Below, piece by piece: positions 5,941 to 7,366 of a DNA stretch of 7,366 nucleotides. Below the pieces are notes generated by a model that was not told the origin of the DNA, did no database searches, and worked only from the letters and a program-made list of their open reading frames with translations. Position 1 is the first letter of the stretch. Each line of letters begins with the position of its first letter. The stretch comes from Roseiarcus sp031367195. GTDB lineage: Bacteria > Pseudomonadota > Alphaproteobacteria > Rhizobiales > Beijerinckiaceae. The position numbers and the translations under genes are program-made. Location: NCBI GenBank assembly GCA_031367195.1, contig JANLPL010000016.1, forward strand, positions 1 to 7,366, given 5' to 3'.

Positions 5941-7133
5941 TGGGGATTGACGCCCTTAAACATTCCTTGACGCCAGAGCCACCCAAGCCTATCGCCTGCT
6001 TCCACCATATTTGCAATTTGCTCAAACGCGGAAGCCTTGCGCACAATTGTTAGTCCGTTTTCTTTTGAAAGAATAAATAAAGATTTTATGGGGACGGCAT
6101 TGAGAAAGTCAGGTGAGTGAGTCGACACAAACACTTGACCGCCCCGTGAGGCATAATCCTGAAATTCCTCGGCTAAGTCTTCCATTAGGCTTGGATAAAG
6201 TTGATTTTCAGGTTCTTCCACACATAGCAATGGATGCGGTTTTGGATCGTGAAGTAAAACTAGATATGCAAACATTTTAATTGTCCCATCGGACACGAAA
6301 CGAGCAATAAATGGATCTTTGAATGATCCGTCTCTAAATCGAAGAACTATTCGTCCATCTACAGTCTGTTCGGCCTCCACATTCGCAACTCCGGGGACTC
6401 GTCGCCGCATCGTGGCCAGAATCTCATCGAAAATCTTTCGATGATTTTCAAAAAGGAATTGCGCCACTAGGGGCAAGTTCTCGCCTTCGCTCGATAAATG
6501 TTCAGCAACCCCCGCATCGGGACTTGCGCGCGCCGCATTGATGTGAAAATCGGATACGTGCCAGTTCTCAATCAGATTGCGTATTACGCTCGCGGCTTCG
6601 AAGCGTTGAAATTGGCCGAGCCCTTTGATTGCCAAAATATCACGCGAATCAAGACTTTGCTCTTCCCGCCGTTCCTCACCACCCTTAGCCAGTTCCGCCT
6701 CATTGTTGATTGCTGACCCTGTACCGTCCCTGAAATCGATAAATCGGAACGGCTGCCCCCCGCCGAACCTCGTATAGCGAAGCTGCTCGCGAGCAACGCT
6801 GATTTCATTTTTATTTGAGGCAATTTCAATAAAATATGTTACTGTTCGCTCGCTAGTAGTATTTTCAATCTTCAGTGGCATTCTCAACTTAAGTTCTATC
6901 AGAATGCTTTCGCCTTCGTGCCCACGCGTAATCACCTCGCGGAATCCCCCGCGCTTGGTCAGCGCAGTACGCACGTTATCTCTCAGACAGTCCCGCAAGA
7001 ACCCAAACACATCGAAGAAAGACGACTTTCCTGAGCCGTTCGCGCCAACGAGAACAGTGAAGGGTTGAATATCCTTCACTGTAACATTTTGAAACGTCTT
7101 GAAATTCTTAAGACGTATTTGCTCAATTCTCAC
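5937..7133 (-). CDS. AAA-family ATPase, OLD/AAA_21 type (RecF/SMC-like nucleotide-binding domain)
   Basis: A 398-residue ABC/SMC-like ATPase (COG4637-like). It opens with MRIEQIRLKNFKTFQN, typical of RecF/OLD ATPases. The Walker A GANGSGKS is at residues 30-37 and a signature-like SDGT at 281-284. The Walker B strand PLLCVEEPE is at 301-309, with catalytic Glu, and an STHSPDFLN switch-histidine segment follows at 337-345. The LSSEGENLPLVAQFL block (213-227) is also usual for AAA_21 proteins. It carries no Toprim domain of its own; that activity may come from the DUF4276 partner translated from the ATGA overlap. The start is GTG 7133, with AGGGGG at 7144-7139, 5 nt upstream, overlapping the leuC stop. 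Composition is far lower in GC than the flanks: 21 of 60 bases are G/C at 6061-6120, against 45 of 60 at 3241-3300. This suggests horizontal acquisition. The ATPase assignment is secure; the biological role is inferred. Confidence 0.92.
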   Translation of the reverse strand: MRIEQIRLKNFKTFQNVTVKDIQPFTVLVGANGSGKSSFFDVFGFLRDCLRDNVRTALTKRGGFREVITRGHEGESILIELKLRMPLKIENTTSERTVTYFIEIASNKNEISVAREQLRYTRFGGGQPFRFIDFRDGTGSAINNEAELAKGGEERREEQSLDSRDILAIKGLGQFQRFEAASVIRNLIENWHVSDFHINAARASPDAGVAEHLSSEGENLPLVAQFLFENHRKIFDEILATMRRRVPGVANVEAEQTVDGRIVLRFRDGSFKDPFIARFVSDGTIKMFAYLVLLHDPKPHPLLCVEEPENQLYPSLMEDLAEEFQDYASRGGQVFVSTHSPDFLNAVPIKSLFILSKENGLTIVRKASAFEQIANMVEAGDRLGWLWRQGMFKGVNPQ

Positions 7134-7138
7134 CCGCG

Positions 7139-7144
7139 CCCCCT
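7139..7144 (-). promoter_or_regulatory. Shine-Dalgarno (AGGGGG) of the ATPase overlapping the leuC stop codon
   Basis: AGGGGG reads 7144 to 7139 on the minus strand, 5 nt before GTG 7133. Its first two bases are the last two of the leuC TAG (7145-7143). With only 9 bp between the genes there is no room for a separate promoter here, so the cassette is probably read through from leuC unless a promoter lies within leuC. Confidence 0.6.
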
Positions 7145-7366
7145 AGCCCCACCCTCTCACATCGCCGCCCCGCCCCGCGATCGCCGCCGCCGCCGCCATT
7201 GCCGGCGACACCAGATGCGTGCGGCCTTTGTAGCCCTGCCGCCCTTCGAAATTGCGGTTCGAGGTCGAGGCGCAGCGCTCGCCGGGGCTGAGCTTGTCCG
7301 GGTTCATCGCCAGACACATCGAGCAGCCGGGCTCGCGCCATTCGAAGCCGGCGGCGAGGAACACCT
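7143..7366 (-). CDS. leuC: 3-isopropylmalate dehydratase large subunit, C-terminal part (5' end outside window)
   Basis: The C-terminal ~73 residues of LeuC, ending at TAG 7145-7143. The segments GFEWREPGCSMCLAMN, PGERCASTSNRNFEGRQG and GRTHLVSPAMAAAAAIAG are nearly invariant in the family. The two Cys in GCSMC are the last two ligands of the aconitase-type [4Fe-4S] cluster; the first lies upstream, outside the window. With LeuD, LeuC isomerises 2-isopropylmalate to 3-isopropylmalate in leucine biosynthesis in the cytoplasm. The C-terminus (GGDVRGWG) is of ordinary length. leuD does not follow; the next gene in the same direction is the low-GC ATPase. The assignment is essentially certain from this fragment. 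Confidence 0.97.
   Translation of the reverse strand, partial: VFLAAGFEWREPGCSMCLAMNPDKLSPGERCASTSNRNFEGRQGYKGRTHLVSPAMAAAAAIAGRGGDVRGWG

Noticed and set aside
6498..6716. Forward 72-codon frame inside the ATPase gene, considered as a small antitoxin-like gene
   Set aside because: It lies wholly antisense to conserved ATPase sequence, including the LSSEGENL block region, and has no convincing Shine-Dalgarno or family resemblance.

Overview
The window looks like a chromosomal segment of a high-GC alphaproteobacterium, most likely of the Hyphomicrobiales (Rhizobiales). The DUF2842, DUF2244/endonuclease III and surface-polysaccharide genes are typical of that order, and codon use is strongly G/C-ending. 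I cannot fix the genus. The window holds nine protein-coding genes. Two are cut by the edges: a DMT-family exporter at the left and leuC at the right. I see no rRNA, tRNA, CRISPR array or insertion sequence.

Left part (1-4016): a DMT/EamA transporter tail, a CelD/BioF2-type GNAT acyltransferase (reverse), a NodB-type polysaccharide deacetylase (forward), a small DUF2842 membrane protein (reverse) and a methyltransferase with paired Cys motifs and an extra C-terminal domain (forward). The strands alternate, so genes meet head-to-head across short gaps (about 80 bp) and tail-to-tail with 4-14 bp overlaps. The acyltransferase, deacetylase and possibly the methyltransferase fit modification of a cell-surface glycan.

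Middle (4017-5245): a DUF2244 membrane protein (reverse) is divergent from nth, the Fe-S DNA glycosylase/AP lyase endonuclease III, with a 47-bp gap.

Right part (5246-7366): base composition falls sharply. A two-gene cassette on the minus strand encodes an OLD/AAA_21-type ATPase and, through an ATGA stop/start overlap, a DUF4276 protein with Toprim-like acidic motifs. It lies just downstream of leuC: its GTG start is 9 bp past the leuC stop, and its Shine-Dalgarno overlaps that stop codon. The pair resembles a split OLD-family (ATPase plus Toprim nuclease) module of the kind found in anti-phage systems. It is the best candidate here for an accessory, possibly undescribed defence system. That function is inferred from architecture only.
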